Both the position numbers and the translations under genes were made by a program. The notes beneath the pieces were generated by a model. That model ran no database searches. It had not been told where the DNA came from and was given only the letters and a program-made list of their open reading frames with translations. This document shows positions 1 through 8,314 of a stretch of 64,000 nucleotides of DNA, piece by piece. The stretch comes from Novosphingobium sp. Chol11. GTDB taxonomy: Bacteria > Pseudomonadota > Alphaproteobacteria > Sphingomonadales > Sphingomonadaceae. Numbering within the stretch: the first letter of the stretch is position 1; each line of letters begins with the position of its first letter. Location: positions 1,024,894 through 1,088,893 of the forward strand of contig NZ_OBMU01000001.1 in assembly GCF_900218065.1 (NCBI RefSeq), given 5' to 3'.

Positions 1-611
1 GTGGGCCGATCGATCCGCGCGCCGCGCCTACCGTGGTCAACGAACTGTCGAACGAGCGTCCGATCCAATGGTTCGAACGAAACCTCATCACATCGGTCCC
101 GCTACGCTATGCCGGTGCGGGCCGCCGCGTCTATCCCGGTTTCCTGCAGCTATCCGCTTTCCTGTCGATGAATTTGGAGCGCCACGGCGCCCAGCATCGC
201 GAGCTTTACCAGCTTCTGGCGGACGGGAAGGAAGCAGAGGCAGCGAAGATCAAGGATTTCTATCAGGAATATTTCGCCGTCCTCGACATGACCGCCGAAT
301 TCTACCTGGAAACTGTCGATCGGGTATTCCAGCGGACCCTGCTGGCCAAGGGCGAACTCAAGCATCGCGGCCGCCCGGTCAATCCCGGTGCCATTCGGAA
401 AACGGCGCTGCTGACCGTTGAGGGTGAAAAGGACGATATCTGCGCGGTCGGGCAAACCGCGGCCGCCCATGCGCTCTGCACCGGGCTGCGCCCCCACTTG
501 AAACGTCATCACCTGCAAATCGGCGCGGGTCATTATGGCGTCTTCTCGGGCCGCAAATGGGAAAAGGAAGTCTTCCCGCAAGTCCGCAACATGATCCTGG
601 CGATGAACTGA
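1..611 (+). CDS. Intracellular polyhydroxyalkanoate depolymerase, C-terminal part (5' end outside window)
   Basis: The reading frame is open from base 3 to the stop at 609-611, so the gene begins upstream of the window; the internal GTG at 33 is not the start. The visible residues match the C-terminal half of intracellular PHB/PHA depolymerases: a GPID segment, then VNELSNERPIQWFERN, and near the end a GAGHYGVFSGRKW segment that would carry the catalytic histidine of the alpha/beta-hydrolase fold. The aspartate region (LLTVEGEKDDI) is also visible, whereas the nucleophile serine lies off the left edge. The enzyme would hydrolyse storage polyester granules in the cytoplasm. It converges on the next gene with only 7 bases between stops. 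Confidence 0.85.
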   Translation, partial: GPIDPRAAPTVVNELSNERPIQWFERNLITSVPLRYAGAGRRVYPGFLQLSAFLSMNLERHGAQHRELYQLLADGKEAEAAKIKDFYQEYFAVLDMTAEFYLETVDRVFQRTLLAKGELKHRGRPVNPGAIRKTALLTVEGEKDDICAVGQTAAAHALCTGLRPHLKRHHLQIGAGHYGVFSGRKWEKEVFPQVRNMILAMN

Positions 612-618
612 CGCCGCT

Positions 619-978
619 TCAGGCGTTATCTTCCGGACGTGTCCATATCCAGGTGCCGCCGATCAGCGCGGCCGCCAGCGGCATGAGGAACCAGGGAAAG
701 GGCGCGAGGAGCAGCGCCAGCAGGGCGCTGAACGCGAAAGCCGCCAGCGCCGCCCGCTTCCCCTTCCGGCTGATGGCGCCCTTGTCCCGCCAGCGCCGGA
801 TATGCGGTCCGAAATGGGAATGATCCAGCAGTCTCGCTTCCAGTGCCGGGCTCGACCGGGCAAAGCAGAATGCCGCCAATATCATGAAGGGCACCGTAGG
901 CAGCAGAGGCAGGAAAATGCCGATCGCACCTAAGCCGAGCGATAGAAACCCGGCGGAAAGATAGAGCGTCCGCCGCAT
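619..978 (-). CDS. YbaN/DUF454 family inner-membrane protein
   Basis: This 119-residue protein has at least three hydrophobic segments, near residues 6-30, about 65-80 and 85-103. The N-terminal GxxGxFLPLLPTVPFMILAAFCFARSS pattern is typical of the DUF454 (YbaN) family, whose biochemical role is unknown. Its start codon shares one base with the stop of the histidine kinase upstream on the minus strand, so the two are probably co-transcribed and translationally coupled. It may be an accessory membrane component of the PepSY/two-component cluster. Confidence 0.85.
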   Translation of the reverse strand: MRRTLYLSAGFLSLGLGAIGIFLPLLPTVPFMILAAFCFARSSPALEARLLDHSHFGPHIRRWRDKGAISRKGKRAALAAFAFSALLALLLAPFPWFLMPLAAALIGGTWIWTRPEDNA

Positions 979-2339
979 CAGGCCGCTGGCAGACGCAACC
1001 GCATGAGGAGACCGCCCAGGTCCTCGCTTTCCTCCATGCTGATCGACCCGCCATAAATTTCGGCCACATCGCGCACAATGGCGAGGCCAAGACCGGTGCC
1101 CGGCTTTCCTGAATCCAGCCGCACGCCCCGGTCGAAAATGCGGGTACGTTCCTCTTCGGGAATGCCCAGGCCGTCATCTTCAACCAATATCTCGACCATG
1201 GACCCAGCGCGGTTGACGGTGGCAAAGACGCTGCCTCCGCCATATTTCGCGGCATTTTCGATGAGGTTGCCAAGCATCTCGTCCAGGTCCTGACGCTCCA
1301 CCCGAACCGCGACCTCCTTGTCGCCATCCATGTCGATCCGCGTTTCGGGATAGAGGCGCTGCACGGCGCGCTCGACCGCCTGCAAGCTCGCCCATACCTC
1401 CGCGCGGCTCTGCGCGGCTCCGCGCCGCCCGACGGCACGAGCGCGGGCGAGATGGTGATCCACCTGACGCCGCATCGTCGTCGCCTCGCGGATCACGGTC
1501 TCGCCCAGGTCGGCCGACTGGGCCGTCGCCGCATTCATGATGACGGTCAGCGGCGTCTTCAGCGCATGAGCAAGATTGCCCGCATGGGTTCGCGCCTCTT
1601 CCGCCTGCCGCTCATTATGGGCGAGCAGCGCGTTCAGTTCCTCGACCATCGGCAACACTTCGGATGGCATGGGATCGGTGACGCGGTTCTTTTCGCCCGC
1701 ACGCATCCGCACGATCTCCTTGCGCACCCGGCGCAGCGGCCGCAATCCATAAAGCGTTTGGAGGGTCGTCAAAACGATCAGGCCAAGCGCCAGCAGCGCG
1801 AAGCTCTGCGTCAAGGTTGATCGCAACGTCCTGATCTGATCATCCAGCCCCGCGCGGGCGGCGGCGACCATGAACATCCACCGCGTATCGGAGCCCGGCA
1901 GGACGATGGTCCGTTCCATGATGCGCAAATCCTCGCCCGGAAACTGCTTGCTGTCATAGGCGTGGAAGCTGCGATCATCATGCTCGGGCAGCACCCTCAG
2001 CGCGCGGTCCCACAGCGAACGTGACCGCCAATCCTCATGCCCTTTGGCGCTGATCTGATAATAAAGGCCGCTATTGGGCTCCAGAAAGCGCTGGTCGGCG
2101 AGGGGGCGATTGAACAGCACTTCGCCATCCGGGCCGATCTCGGCCGACGCGATCATTGCGGTCAGCACATAGTTGAGGCCATCGTCAAAATTGCGGGTGA
2201 TGGCTTGCGACAGCACCCGATCGAGCGCCAGCCCGCCGCCCAGCAGCAATATGCTGATCCACAGCGCCGCAATGCCGATCATGCGGCGGCTGATCGACCC
2301 GGTGGAACGAACCGGGGGAGGGGCACTGGACTCGCTCAT
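978..2339 (-). CDS. Sensor histidine kinase, PhoQ-like architecture
   Basis: This 453-residue membrane kinase has a transmembrane helix near residues 20-40, a periplasmic sensing region to about 170, a second helix near 178-198, then HAMP-like, HisKA and HATPase domains. The phosphoacceptor is probably His258 in LAHALKTPLTVI. N-box (LIENAAKYG), G1 (EDDGLGIPEE) and G2 (GTGLGLAIV) motifs are all present, so it should be active. It lies 123 bases downstream of its response regulator. The H-box and the single periplasmic domain resemble PhoQ, and the PepSY gene in the same run fits a cation or cell-envelope stimulus, although the ligand cannot be read from the sequence. Confidence 0.9.
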   Translation of the reverse strand: MSESSAPPPVRSTGSISRRMIGIAALWISILLLGGGLALDRVLSQAITRNFDDGLNYVLTAMIASAEIGPDGEVLFNRPLADQRFLEPNSGLYYQISAKGHEDWRSRSLWDRALRVLPEHDDRSFHAYDSKQFPGEDLRIMERTIVLPGSDTRWMFMVAAARAGLDDQIRTLRSTLTQSFALLALGLIVLTTLQTLYGLRPLRRVRKEIVRMRAGEKNRVTDPMPSEVLPMVEELNALLAHNERQAEEARTHAGNLAHALKTPLTVIMNAATAQSADLGETVIREATTMRRQVDHHLARARAVGRRGAAQSRAEVWASLQAVERAVQRLYPETRIDMDGDKEVAVRVERQDLDEMLGNLIENAAKYGGGSVFATVNRAGSMVEILVEDDGLGIPEEERTRIFDRGVRLDSGKPGTGLGLAIVRDVAEIYGGSISMEESEDLGGLLMRLRLPAA

Positions 2340-2462
2340 TGGTAATTGCCGGAACCTCCCTGTCCGTCCGCCACGAGGGTGTTGAAGGTTCTACCTTCTT
2401 GCGGGAAGTAAAGCGCGCAATGGGTTCGATCAGGGGAATAAGCCGTCCGAACCCGCGAAGGA

Positions 2463-3128
2463 TCAGCGGCCCGGCTCGTCCAGACTGTAGCCCAGGCCGC
2501 GTATCGTCGTGATCACGTCCGCGCCCAGCTTCTTGCGGATGCGGGTGACGAACACTTCAATCGTGTTGGAATCGCGATCGAAATCCTGGTCGTAGATATG
2601 TTCGATCAACTCGGTACGGCTCACCACCTTCCCCTTGTGGTGGAGAAGGTAGGACAGCAGCTTATATTCTTGCGCGGTCAGCTTCACCGGCTCGCCTTTC
2701 AGCGTCACCTTGCCCGAACGCGTGTCGAGCCGCACATCGCCCGCGATCAGTTCGCTAGACGCGTTGCCCGAAGCACGACGGATGAGCGCGCGCAGCCGGG
2801 CGATGAGTTCCTCGCTTTGGAAAGGCTTGGCCAGATAATCGTCGGCGCCCGCGTCCAGCCCAGCGACCTTGTCGGACCAGCTGTCCCGTGCGGTCAGCAC
2901 CAGCACCGGGAAGCTGCGCCCTTCCTTGCGCCACCGGTCGAGCACGGTAAGCCCATCGATCGTCGGCAGGCCAAGGTCCAGCACGACCGCGTCATAGCTT
3001 TCCGTCGCGCCAAGGAAATGTCCGTCCTCGCCATCGGTCGCGAGGTCCACGGCATAGCCCGCGCCCTCCAGCGTGTTGCGGAGCTGTTGCCCAAGGCTTG
3101 GTTCATCTTCGACGATCAGCAGACGCAT
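2463..3128 (-). CDS. OmpR/PhoP-family response regulator
   Basis: This 221-residue regulator has a receiver domain (acidic pocket EDE at 7-9, phosphoacceptor Asp51 in VVLDLGLP, Lys101 in LAKPF) followed by a winged-helix DNA-binding domain. That domain carries the usual LTAQEYKLLSYLLHHKGKVVS helix and a C-terminal VTRIRKKLGADVITTIRGLGY wing. Its length is normal for the OmpR class. It is transcribed between the PepSY gene and the kinase, its presumed partner. Confidence 0.93.
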   Translation of the reverse strand: MRLLIVEDEPSLGQQLRNTLEGAGYAVDLATDGEDGHFLGATESYDAVVLDLGLPTIDGLTVLDRWRKEGRSFPVLVLTARDSWSDKVAGLDAGADDYLAKPFQSEELIARLRALIRRASGNASSELIAGDVRLDTRSGKVTLKGEPVKLTAQEYKLLSYLLHHKGKVVSRTELIEHIYDQDFDRDSNTIEVFVTRIRKKLGADVITTIRGLGYSLDEPGR

Positions 3129-3164
3129 ATGGCTCCGTTTCTTTGTATTTTGCCCTTTGGCGCG

Positions 3165-3470
3165 TCAGTGCGCCCTGCCCATTATATTGCCCGTGCGTCC
3201 ATCCGCATCAACCCAAACCACCTTGCCGTCCTTCACATATTTCAGCCGATAGCGGTTCGAAGCGGGATTGAATTCCGCGCCAAGGTAGGTTGCGCCACCC
3301 ATGTCCGCGTCGACCCGCCGCTTGATGAGGGAAAATGGCATGGTCTGCCCTTCCAGCATCGCTCGGCGCGCGGCATCCTGTTCGCCGCGCTGACCGGCCT
3401 CGGCATAGGAGGGTACGGCCACCATCGCGGCGATGGCGGCCATACCGGCAATCAGGCTGCTAAGCTTCAT
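3165..3470 (-). CDS. Small exported PepSY-like protein
   Basis: The reading is about 101 residues from the ATG at 3470 (MKLSSLIAG); in-frame starts at 3476 and 3488 would add two or six residues. A signal peptide ending near VPSYAEA is followed by a PepSY-type fold, with LIKRRVDADMGGATYLGAEF and YRLKYVKDGKVVWVDADGRTGNI segments. PepSY proteins are small periplasmic or envelope proteins often encoded beside two-component systems. The gene ends 36 bases before the response regulator, so the order PepSY, regulator, kinase, DUF454 is likely one transcription unit. Confidence 0.8.
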   Translation of the reverse strand: MKLSSLIAGMAAIAAMVAVPSYAEAGQRGEQDAARRAMLEGQTMPFSLIKRRVDADMGGATYLGAEFNPASNRYRLKYVKDGKVVWVDADGRTGNIMGRAH

Positions 3471-3548
3471 CGTCATGTGGCATGCCATAGGCGATAAGCA
3501 TTGAACAGGTGGTGAATGGTGCTGTCAGCGGGGCGACAGGCTACCGGA

Positions 3549-4280
3549 TCAGCGTTCCAGCGCATATTGGACGGTGAGCGTCACCGACGATCCCACCTGG
3601 CCCGGCTCCACCGGCGTCGCTTCGGCTGCGTCTGCCTTGAAACGGGTGGTGAGCATTGGCATGGGCGGGCGGCCACCGCTGTTGTTTTCCGAGATCGAAA
3701 TGAGCCGTGCCGAGCGATAGCCCGCCGCCTGCGCATAGAAGTCGGCCTGCGTCTTGGCGCTCTTCAAGGCTGCCGCGCGCGCCTGAGCCAGCATCGGGGT
3801 CGGGTCCTCGATCGCGAACGACGGCCCGCTGACATTGGTCGCGCCTGCTTCGACCAGCGTGTCCAGCAACTGTCCGGTCTTCTTGATGTCGCGCAGCTTG
3901 ATCGTCACCTGGTTCGACGCTTCATAACCGATGAAGCGCGGCCCGGCGGGCTGGCCGTTCTGATTGCTGTAGTCATATTGGGCGTTCAGGTTGATGCCGC
4001 TGGTCTGTATGTCCTTCTTGGCGATCCCCGCCTTGGCGAGGGTGGCGATCAACCGGTCCATCTTCGCCGCATTTTCCCGCATCGCCTGCGCAGCAGTCGG
4101 CGCACGTGTCTGAACGCCAGTGCCGACCACCGCCTGATCCGGCGCGGCTTCCACCGTCTCGGTGACGTTCAGCGTCACCACGGGCGCCGTTTCGGCAATT
4201 GTCACATTGGTCTGCGCGACGGCCAGGGCGGGAATCGAGACAGCGGCAGCGGCGGCCATCAGGGCCAGGGCGGACTTCAT
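3549..4280 (-). CDS. SIMPL-domain (DUF541) exported protein
   Basis: This 243-residue protein has a clear N-terminal signal peptide (cleavage near ALAVAQ) and a SIMPL/DUF541 domain over most of its length. The typical start of the domain is visible (VVTLNVTETVEAAPDQAVVGTGVQT), as is a later DIKKTGQLLDTLVEAGATNVSGPSF segment. Members are periplasmic or outer-membrane-associated proteins linked to oxidative stress in other bacteria, and the molecular role is unsettled. It sits about 80 bases upstream of the PepSY gene on the same strand and is divergent from the ABC-F gene. Confidence 0.9.
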   Translation of the reverse strand: MKSALALMAAAAAVSIPALAVAQTNVTIAETAPVVTLNVTETVEAAPDQAVVGTGVQTRAPTAAQAMRENAAKMDRLIATLAKAGIAKKDIQTSGINLNAQYDYSNQNGQPAGPRFIGYEASNQVTIKLRDIKKTGQLLDTLVEAGATNVSGPSFAIEDPTPMLAQARAAALKSAKTQADFYAQAAGYRSARLISISENNSGGRPPMPMLTTRFKADAAEATPVEPGQVGSSVTLTVQYALER

Positions 4281-4422
4281 GAGCGTATCTCCTTGAAAAA
4301 GCGATGCAGCTCATTTGTAACGGCTGCGATGAATGGGGGCTGACGCGCGTTGAAAACATTGAGGCGGCATGTGGTTCCACGCGCTCTTGCCCCGGCGCGT
4401 TGGAAGTCCTAGCTGCACGGCC

Positions 4423-6204
4423 ATGGCCGCACCCATATTCTCGTTCGAAAATCTTGGTCTCAGTCAGGGCTCCCACTGGCTTTTCCGTCACCTCGACATC
4501 TTTGTCGGGGAGCGGGATCGGCTGGCACTGATCGGCCGCAACGGCGCAGGCAAGACGACGCTGCTGAAGCTCATCGCCGGGCAGGTCGAGCCTGACGAAG
4601 GGACGCGTTCCGTTCGACCAGGCGCGCGCGTCATCATGCTGGAGCAGGACCCGGACGTCGCAGGCTTTGCCACCCTGCGCGATTTCGCGCTGGCAGGCCA
4701 ATATGCGCCGCCCGCGCATGAGGTGGAGGCGATCGCCAGCCAACTCGGCATTGATCTCTCACGCGAAGCAGCGACCGCCAGCGGGGGCGAGCGCCGCCGC
4801 GCCGCCATCGCCCGCGCGCTCGCCAGCGAGCCTGACCTTTTGCTGCTGGACGAGCCTACCAACCATCTCGACATCGACGCCATCGACTGGCTGGAAGGAT
4901 GGCTCGGCCGCTATTCGGGCGCCTTCATCGTCATCAGCCATGACCGCGCCTTCCTGACCCGGCTCACGCGGCAGACCTTGTGGCTGGATCGCGGCTCGAT
5001 CCGGCGTAATGAAATCGGCTTCGGCGGCTTCGAAGAGTGGATGGAAGCGGTCTATGCCGAAGAGGCGCGTGCCGCCGAAAAGCTCGACGCCAAGCTCAAG
5101 ATCGAGGCGCATTGGCTGGAGCGCGGCGTCACCGCCCGGCGCAAGCGCAATCAGGGCCGCCTCGCCAAGCTCTACGAGATGCGTGAACAACGCGCGGCAA
5201 TGGTGGGGCCGCAGGGCGTCGCGAAGATCGCGGTCGCTGCCGACGACAGCAAGACCAAGAGCGTCATCACCGCCGAGCATGTGACGAAGAATTTCGGAGA
5301 TCGCACCGTCATCAAGGATTTCTCGCTGCGCATCCAGCGTGGCGACCGCATCGGCATCGTCGGCGGCAACGGCGCGGGCAAGACCACGCTCTTGAAGCTG
5401 CTGACGGGTGAACTCGCGCCGGATAGCGGCGTGATCAAGCAGGCAAAGTCGCTCGACATGATCTTCATCGATCAGCAGCGCAGCCTGATGCAGCCCGACA
5501 AGCGCGTCCGCGACGTGCTTGCGGAGGGCGGCGACTGGATCGACGTGCGCGGGTCACGCAAGCATGTCCACGGCTATCTCAAGGAATTTCTGTTCGACCC
5601 CTCGCTTGCCGAGGCGCGCGTCGGCACCCTGTCGGGCGGCGAGCGGTCGCGCCTGCTCTTTGCCCGGGAATTCGCCCGCGAATCGAACCTGCTGGTGCTG
5701 GACGAGCCGACCAACGATCTCGACCTTGAAACGCTCGACCTGCTGCAGGAAGTGATTGCCGACTATGACGGCACGGTCCTGATCGTCAGTCACGACCGCG
5801 ACTTCCTCGACCGCACGGTCACGGTGACGCTTGGTCTTGATGGATCGGGTCAGGTCGACGTCATCGTCGGCGGCTATGCCGACTGGGTCGCCAAGCGCCA
5901 GCCCCGGAACGGACCCCGCCCGGAAAAGAAAGCGCCTGCCGCTCTCCCGCCGCCGAAGACGGCATCGACGAAGCTCAGCTACAAGGATCAGCGCGATCTC
6001 GACATGCTGCCCCAGACGATCGAGAAGCTGGAGCAGGATATCGCACGGGATGAGGAGGCACTCGCCGACCCATCGCTCTACACGCGCGATCCCAAGCGGT
6101 TCGCCGCCCTGACGAAAGCGATAGAGCAAGCCCGCGCCGACAAGGACGCAGCGGAGGAACGCTGGCTGGAACTGGCCGAAAAGGCCGAAGGCCTGAGCGG
6201 CTGA
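4423..6204 (+). CDS. uup: ABC-F family ATPase, Uup-like
   Basis: The start is set at ATG 4423 (MAAPIFSFENLGLSQG), because the 18 residues upstream are not family-like. The 593-residue protein has two ABC cassettes with no membrane domain. Walker A motifs are GRNGAGKTTLLKL and GGNGAGKTTLLKL, signatures are SGGERRR and SGGERSR, and Walker B regions are LLLLDEPTNHLD and LLVLDEPTNDLD. A linker rich in basic residues joins the cassettes. The C-terminal coiled coil (LPQTIEKLEQDIARDEEALADP onward) is the Uup hallmark. ABC-F proteins act on ribosomes, and Uup also affects replication and transposon excision in E. coli. Confidence 0.92.
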   Translation: MAAPIFSFENLGLSQGSHWLFRHLDIFVGERDRLALIGRNGAGKTTLLKLIAGQVEPDEGTRSVRPGARVIMLEQDPDVAGFATLRDFALAGQYAPPAHEVEAIASQLGIDLSREAATASGGERRRAAIARALASEPDLLLLDEPTNHLDIDAIDWLEGWLGRYSGAFIVISHDRAFLTRLTRQTLWLDRGSIRRNEIGFGGFEEWMEAVYAEEARAAEKLDAKLKIEAHWLERGVTARRKRNQGRLAKLYEMREQRAAMVGPQGVAKIAVAADDSKTKSVITAEHVTKNFGDRTVIKDFSLRIQRGDRIGIVGGNGAGKTTLLKLLTGELAPDSGVIKQAKSLDMIFIDQQRSLMQPDKRVRDVLAEGGDWIDVRGSRKHVHGYLKEFLFDPSLAEARVGTLSGGERSRLLFAREFARESNLLVLDEPTNDLDLETLDLLQEVIADYDGTVLIVSHDRDFLDRTVTVTLGLDGSGQVDVIVGGYADWVAKRQPRNGPRPEKKAPAALPPPKTASTKLSYKDQRDLDMLPQTIEKLEQDIARDEEALADPSLYTRDPKRFAALTKAIEQARADKDAAEERWLELAEKAEGLSG

Positions 6205-6220
6205 ACAGGAGGGGGCGACC

Positions 6221-6955
6221 ATGGCGGCGGTGGAAGGATCAGCTTCAGGCGCACTTGAGCATGCGCGTGCGCACCATGCCGTCCATTATGTCAACCGCGT
6301 CGGCTGGCTGCGCGCAGCGGTTCTGGGCGCGAATGACGGTATCGTCTCGACCGCCAGCCTGCTCGCCGGTGTCGCTGCGTCGGGTGCTGCGCGCGACACG
6401 ATCCTGCTGTCGGGCATAGCCGCTCTATTCGCGGGCGCGATGTCGATGGCGGCAGGGGAATATGTTTCCGTCAGCGCGCAGTCGGACACGGAGCGGGCCG
6501 ACCTTGCGAAGGAAAAGCATGCGATCGCGCAGCAGCCAGAGGTGGAATGGCAGGAACTGCGCAACATCTATGTGGAACGTGGCCTGACACCCCAGCTGGC
6601 GGGAGAAGTCGCGCGGCAGCTGATGGACGCCGATGCACTGGCGGCCCATGCCCGCGACGAACTGGGCATTTCGGAGATCAGCACGGCTCGTCCGGTGCAG
6701 GCGGCGCTGACGTCGGCCGCCACCTTTTCGGCAGGAGCACTTGCGCCCCTTCTTGCAGCGGTCGCCAGCCCGTCTTCGCTGGCCTTGCCAGTCATCGTGC
6801 TGGCGTCGCTCCTGTGCCTTGCACTCCTGGGCTATGCGGGCGCGCGGCTCGGCGGGGCGAACACAGGCCGTTCCCTCATGAGGGTGCTATTCTGGGGTGT
6901 GCTCGCCATGGTGGTCACGGCGGGTGCGGGCAGGCTTTTCGGCGCGGCGATATAA
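6221..6955 (+). CDS. VIT1/CCC1-family metal transporter
   Basis: This 244-residue protein begins with a charged stretch followed by WLRAAVLGANDGIVSTASLLAG, the conserved first membrane helix of the VIT1/CCC1 iron/manganese transporter family. Further helices lie near residues 60-80, 165-185, 190-208 and 220-243. The soluble loop between helices 2 and 3 carries many acidic residues, consistent with the metal-binding cytoplasmic domain. It starts 17 bases after the ABC-F stop, with an AGGAGGG-like ribosome site. It probably moves Fe2+ or Mn2+ out of the cytoplasm; which metal cannot be determined here. Confidence 0.9.
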   Translation: MAAVEGSASGALEHARAHHAVHYVNRVGWLRAAVLGANDGIVSTASLLAGVAASGAARDTILLSGIAALFAGAMSMAAGEYVSVSAQSDTERADLAKEKHAIAQQPEVEWQELRNIYVERGLTPQLAGEVARQLMDADALAAHARDELGISEISTARPVQAALTSAATFSAGALAPLLAAVASPSSLALPVIVLASLLCLALLGYAGARLGGANTGRSLMRVLFWGVLAMVVTAGAGRLFGAAI

Positions 6956-6995
6956 TGGCAAGGTCCGCGCCATCCGGATTCTCAAGGAGATGATC

Positions 6996-7541
6996 ATGAC
7001 TGCTATCCAGCAAATTCCGCTCAAGACGATCAAGGGCGCCGACGCCAGCCTGGCCGACTATGCGGGGAAGGTGGTCCTGGCTGTCAACGTCGCCTCCAAA
7101 TGCGGCCTCACCCCGCAATATGAAGGGCTGGAAAAGCTGTACCGCGACTATAAGGACAAGGGGCTGGTGGTCGCCGGATTCCCCGCCAATGATTTTGCGG
7201 GCCAGGAACCGGGCAGCAATGACGAGATCGCTGAATTCTGCACGACCAATTTCGGGGTCGAATTCCCGATGTTCGAAAAGATCGTCGTGACAGGCCCGGA
7301 AAAGCATCCGCTCTACGCCGCCCTCACCAGTGAGCAGCCCAAGGCTGACGGCGATGGCGATGACTTCCGCGAAAAGCTGCGCGGCTACGGCATGACGCCG
7401 ACGGAAGAGCCCGAAGTGCTGTGGAACTTCGAAAAATTCCTGATCGCCAAGGACGGCTCGGTCGCCGCCCGCTTTGCACCCGGCACCACGCCCGACGATC
7501 CGGCCCTGGTTTCCGCGATCGAGGCTGAACTCGCGAAATAG
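6996..7541 (+). CDS. Glutathione peroxidase family protein (cysteine type)
   Basis: The start is placed at ATG 6996, six bases after an AAGGAG site; the open frame extends further upstream without support. The 181-residue thioredoxin-fold protein has the peroxidatic cysteine in NVASKCGLTPQYEGLEKLY, a GFPANDFAGQEPGS motif holding the conserved Gln, and a C-terminal VLWNFEKFLI segment containing the Trp-Asn pair. Cysteine replaces selenocysteine. Such bacterial enzymes reduce hydroperoxides, generally with thioredoxin or glutathione. A strong terminator follows. Confidence 0.93.
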   Translation: MTAIQQIPLKTIKGADASLADYAGKVVLAVNVASKCGLTPQYEGLEKLYRDYKDKGLVVAGFPANDFAGQEPGSNDEIAEFCTTNFGVEFPMFEKIVVTGPEKHPLYAALTSEQPKADGDGDDFREKLRGYGMTPTEEPEVLWNFEKFLIAKDGSVAARFAPGTTPDDPALVSAIEAELAK

Positions 7542-7553
7542 GAAGCGAGCATC

Positions 7554-7596
7554 CGGGCCGGCGCTGTTGACCCTGCCGGCCCGAATGTTTTTATTT
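7554..7596 (+). terminator. Rho-independent terminator after the peroxidase gene
   Basis: A perfect 9-bp stem, CGGGCCGGC (7554-7562) with GCCGGCCCG (7575-7583), closes a 12-base loop. A T-rich tract starts at 7588. It lies 12 bases after the glutathione peroxidase stop and 14 bases before the next start. Confidence 0.85.
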
Positions 7597-7609
7597 GGCT
7601 AATTGCTTC

Positions 7610-8248
7610 ATGCTTTCGCCTGCCACCGCTTTCCAGCAAATCGGCCCGGTGCTGGAAACGCTCAGCATCGTCGGCATTTTCGTGTTCGCCGCATCCGGCG
7701 CTTTGGCCGCCGCTCGCTTGGGTCAGACGCTCGTCACCTTCGCTTTTTTCGCGCTGGTCACGGGGGTAGGGGGTGGCACCGTGCGCGACCTGTTGATCGG
7801 CGCGCCGGTCTTCTGGGTGCATGATCCGGTCCCGGCAATAACCTGCATGGTCGCGGCCCTGCTCATCTGGTTCACGCCGCGCCGCTTTTGGAGCGACCGG
7901 GCGCTCGACTGGCTCGACGCGATAGGCCTTGCCGCCTTCGCCGTGTTCGGAGCCGCCAAGGCGATGAGCTACGGCATCCCGCCGTTCGTCGCTGCGATGA
8001 TGGGCGTCGTCACCGGCTGCGTCGGCGGCATATTGCGCGATCTGCTGGCGCATGAGCCCTCCATCCTGTTGCGCCCGGAACTTTATGTGACCGCCGCCGC
8101 CTTCGCCTCCGGCCTGTTCGTCATGCTACGCTGGTGGGGTCTGGATGTCCCCGTTGCTGGCCTGATCGCAGCCGTTCTAGGCTTCCTGCTTCGCGCAGTC
8201 GCGATCTGGCGAAGCATCGGCCTGCCCACATATCGAGGTGGCCGGTGA
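7610..8248 (+). CDS. TRIC-like cation channel family protein (UPF0126)
   Basis: The protein is 212 residues from ATG 7610; a TTG at 7595 would add five. It shows the internal duplication of the UPF0126/TRIC family. Each half has three hydrophobic helices and a glycine-rich signature, TGVGGGTVRDLLIG in the first half and VTGCVGGILRDLLAH in the second. Bacterial homologues form trimeric cation channels in the inner membrane. The physiological role in this organism is not evident. It is flanked by a terminator upstream and converges on sppA downstream. Confidence 0.9.
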   Translation: MLSPATAFQQIGPVLETLSIVGIFVFAASGALAAARLGQTLVTFAFFALVTGVGGGTVRDLLIGAPVFWVHDPVPAITCMVAALLIWFTPRRFWSDRALDWLDAIGLAAFAVFGAAKAMSYGIPPFVAAMMGVVTGCVGGILRDLLAHEPSILLRPELYVTAAAFASGLFVMLRWWGLDVPVAGLIAAVLGFLLRAVAIWRSIGLPTYRGGR

Positions 8249-8314
8249 GGAGAGAATGACGGTCAGAAGAAGCGCCATGGGCGCGACCCGCAGTCTATAG
8301 CTAAGCCGTCCGCC

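Noticed and set aside
2384..2398. GAAGGT/ACCTTC hairpin between the response regulator and kinase genes
   Set aside because: The stem is 6 bp with a 3-base loop and no T run follows on the transcribed strand. It is too weak to call a terminator.
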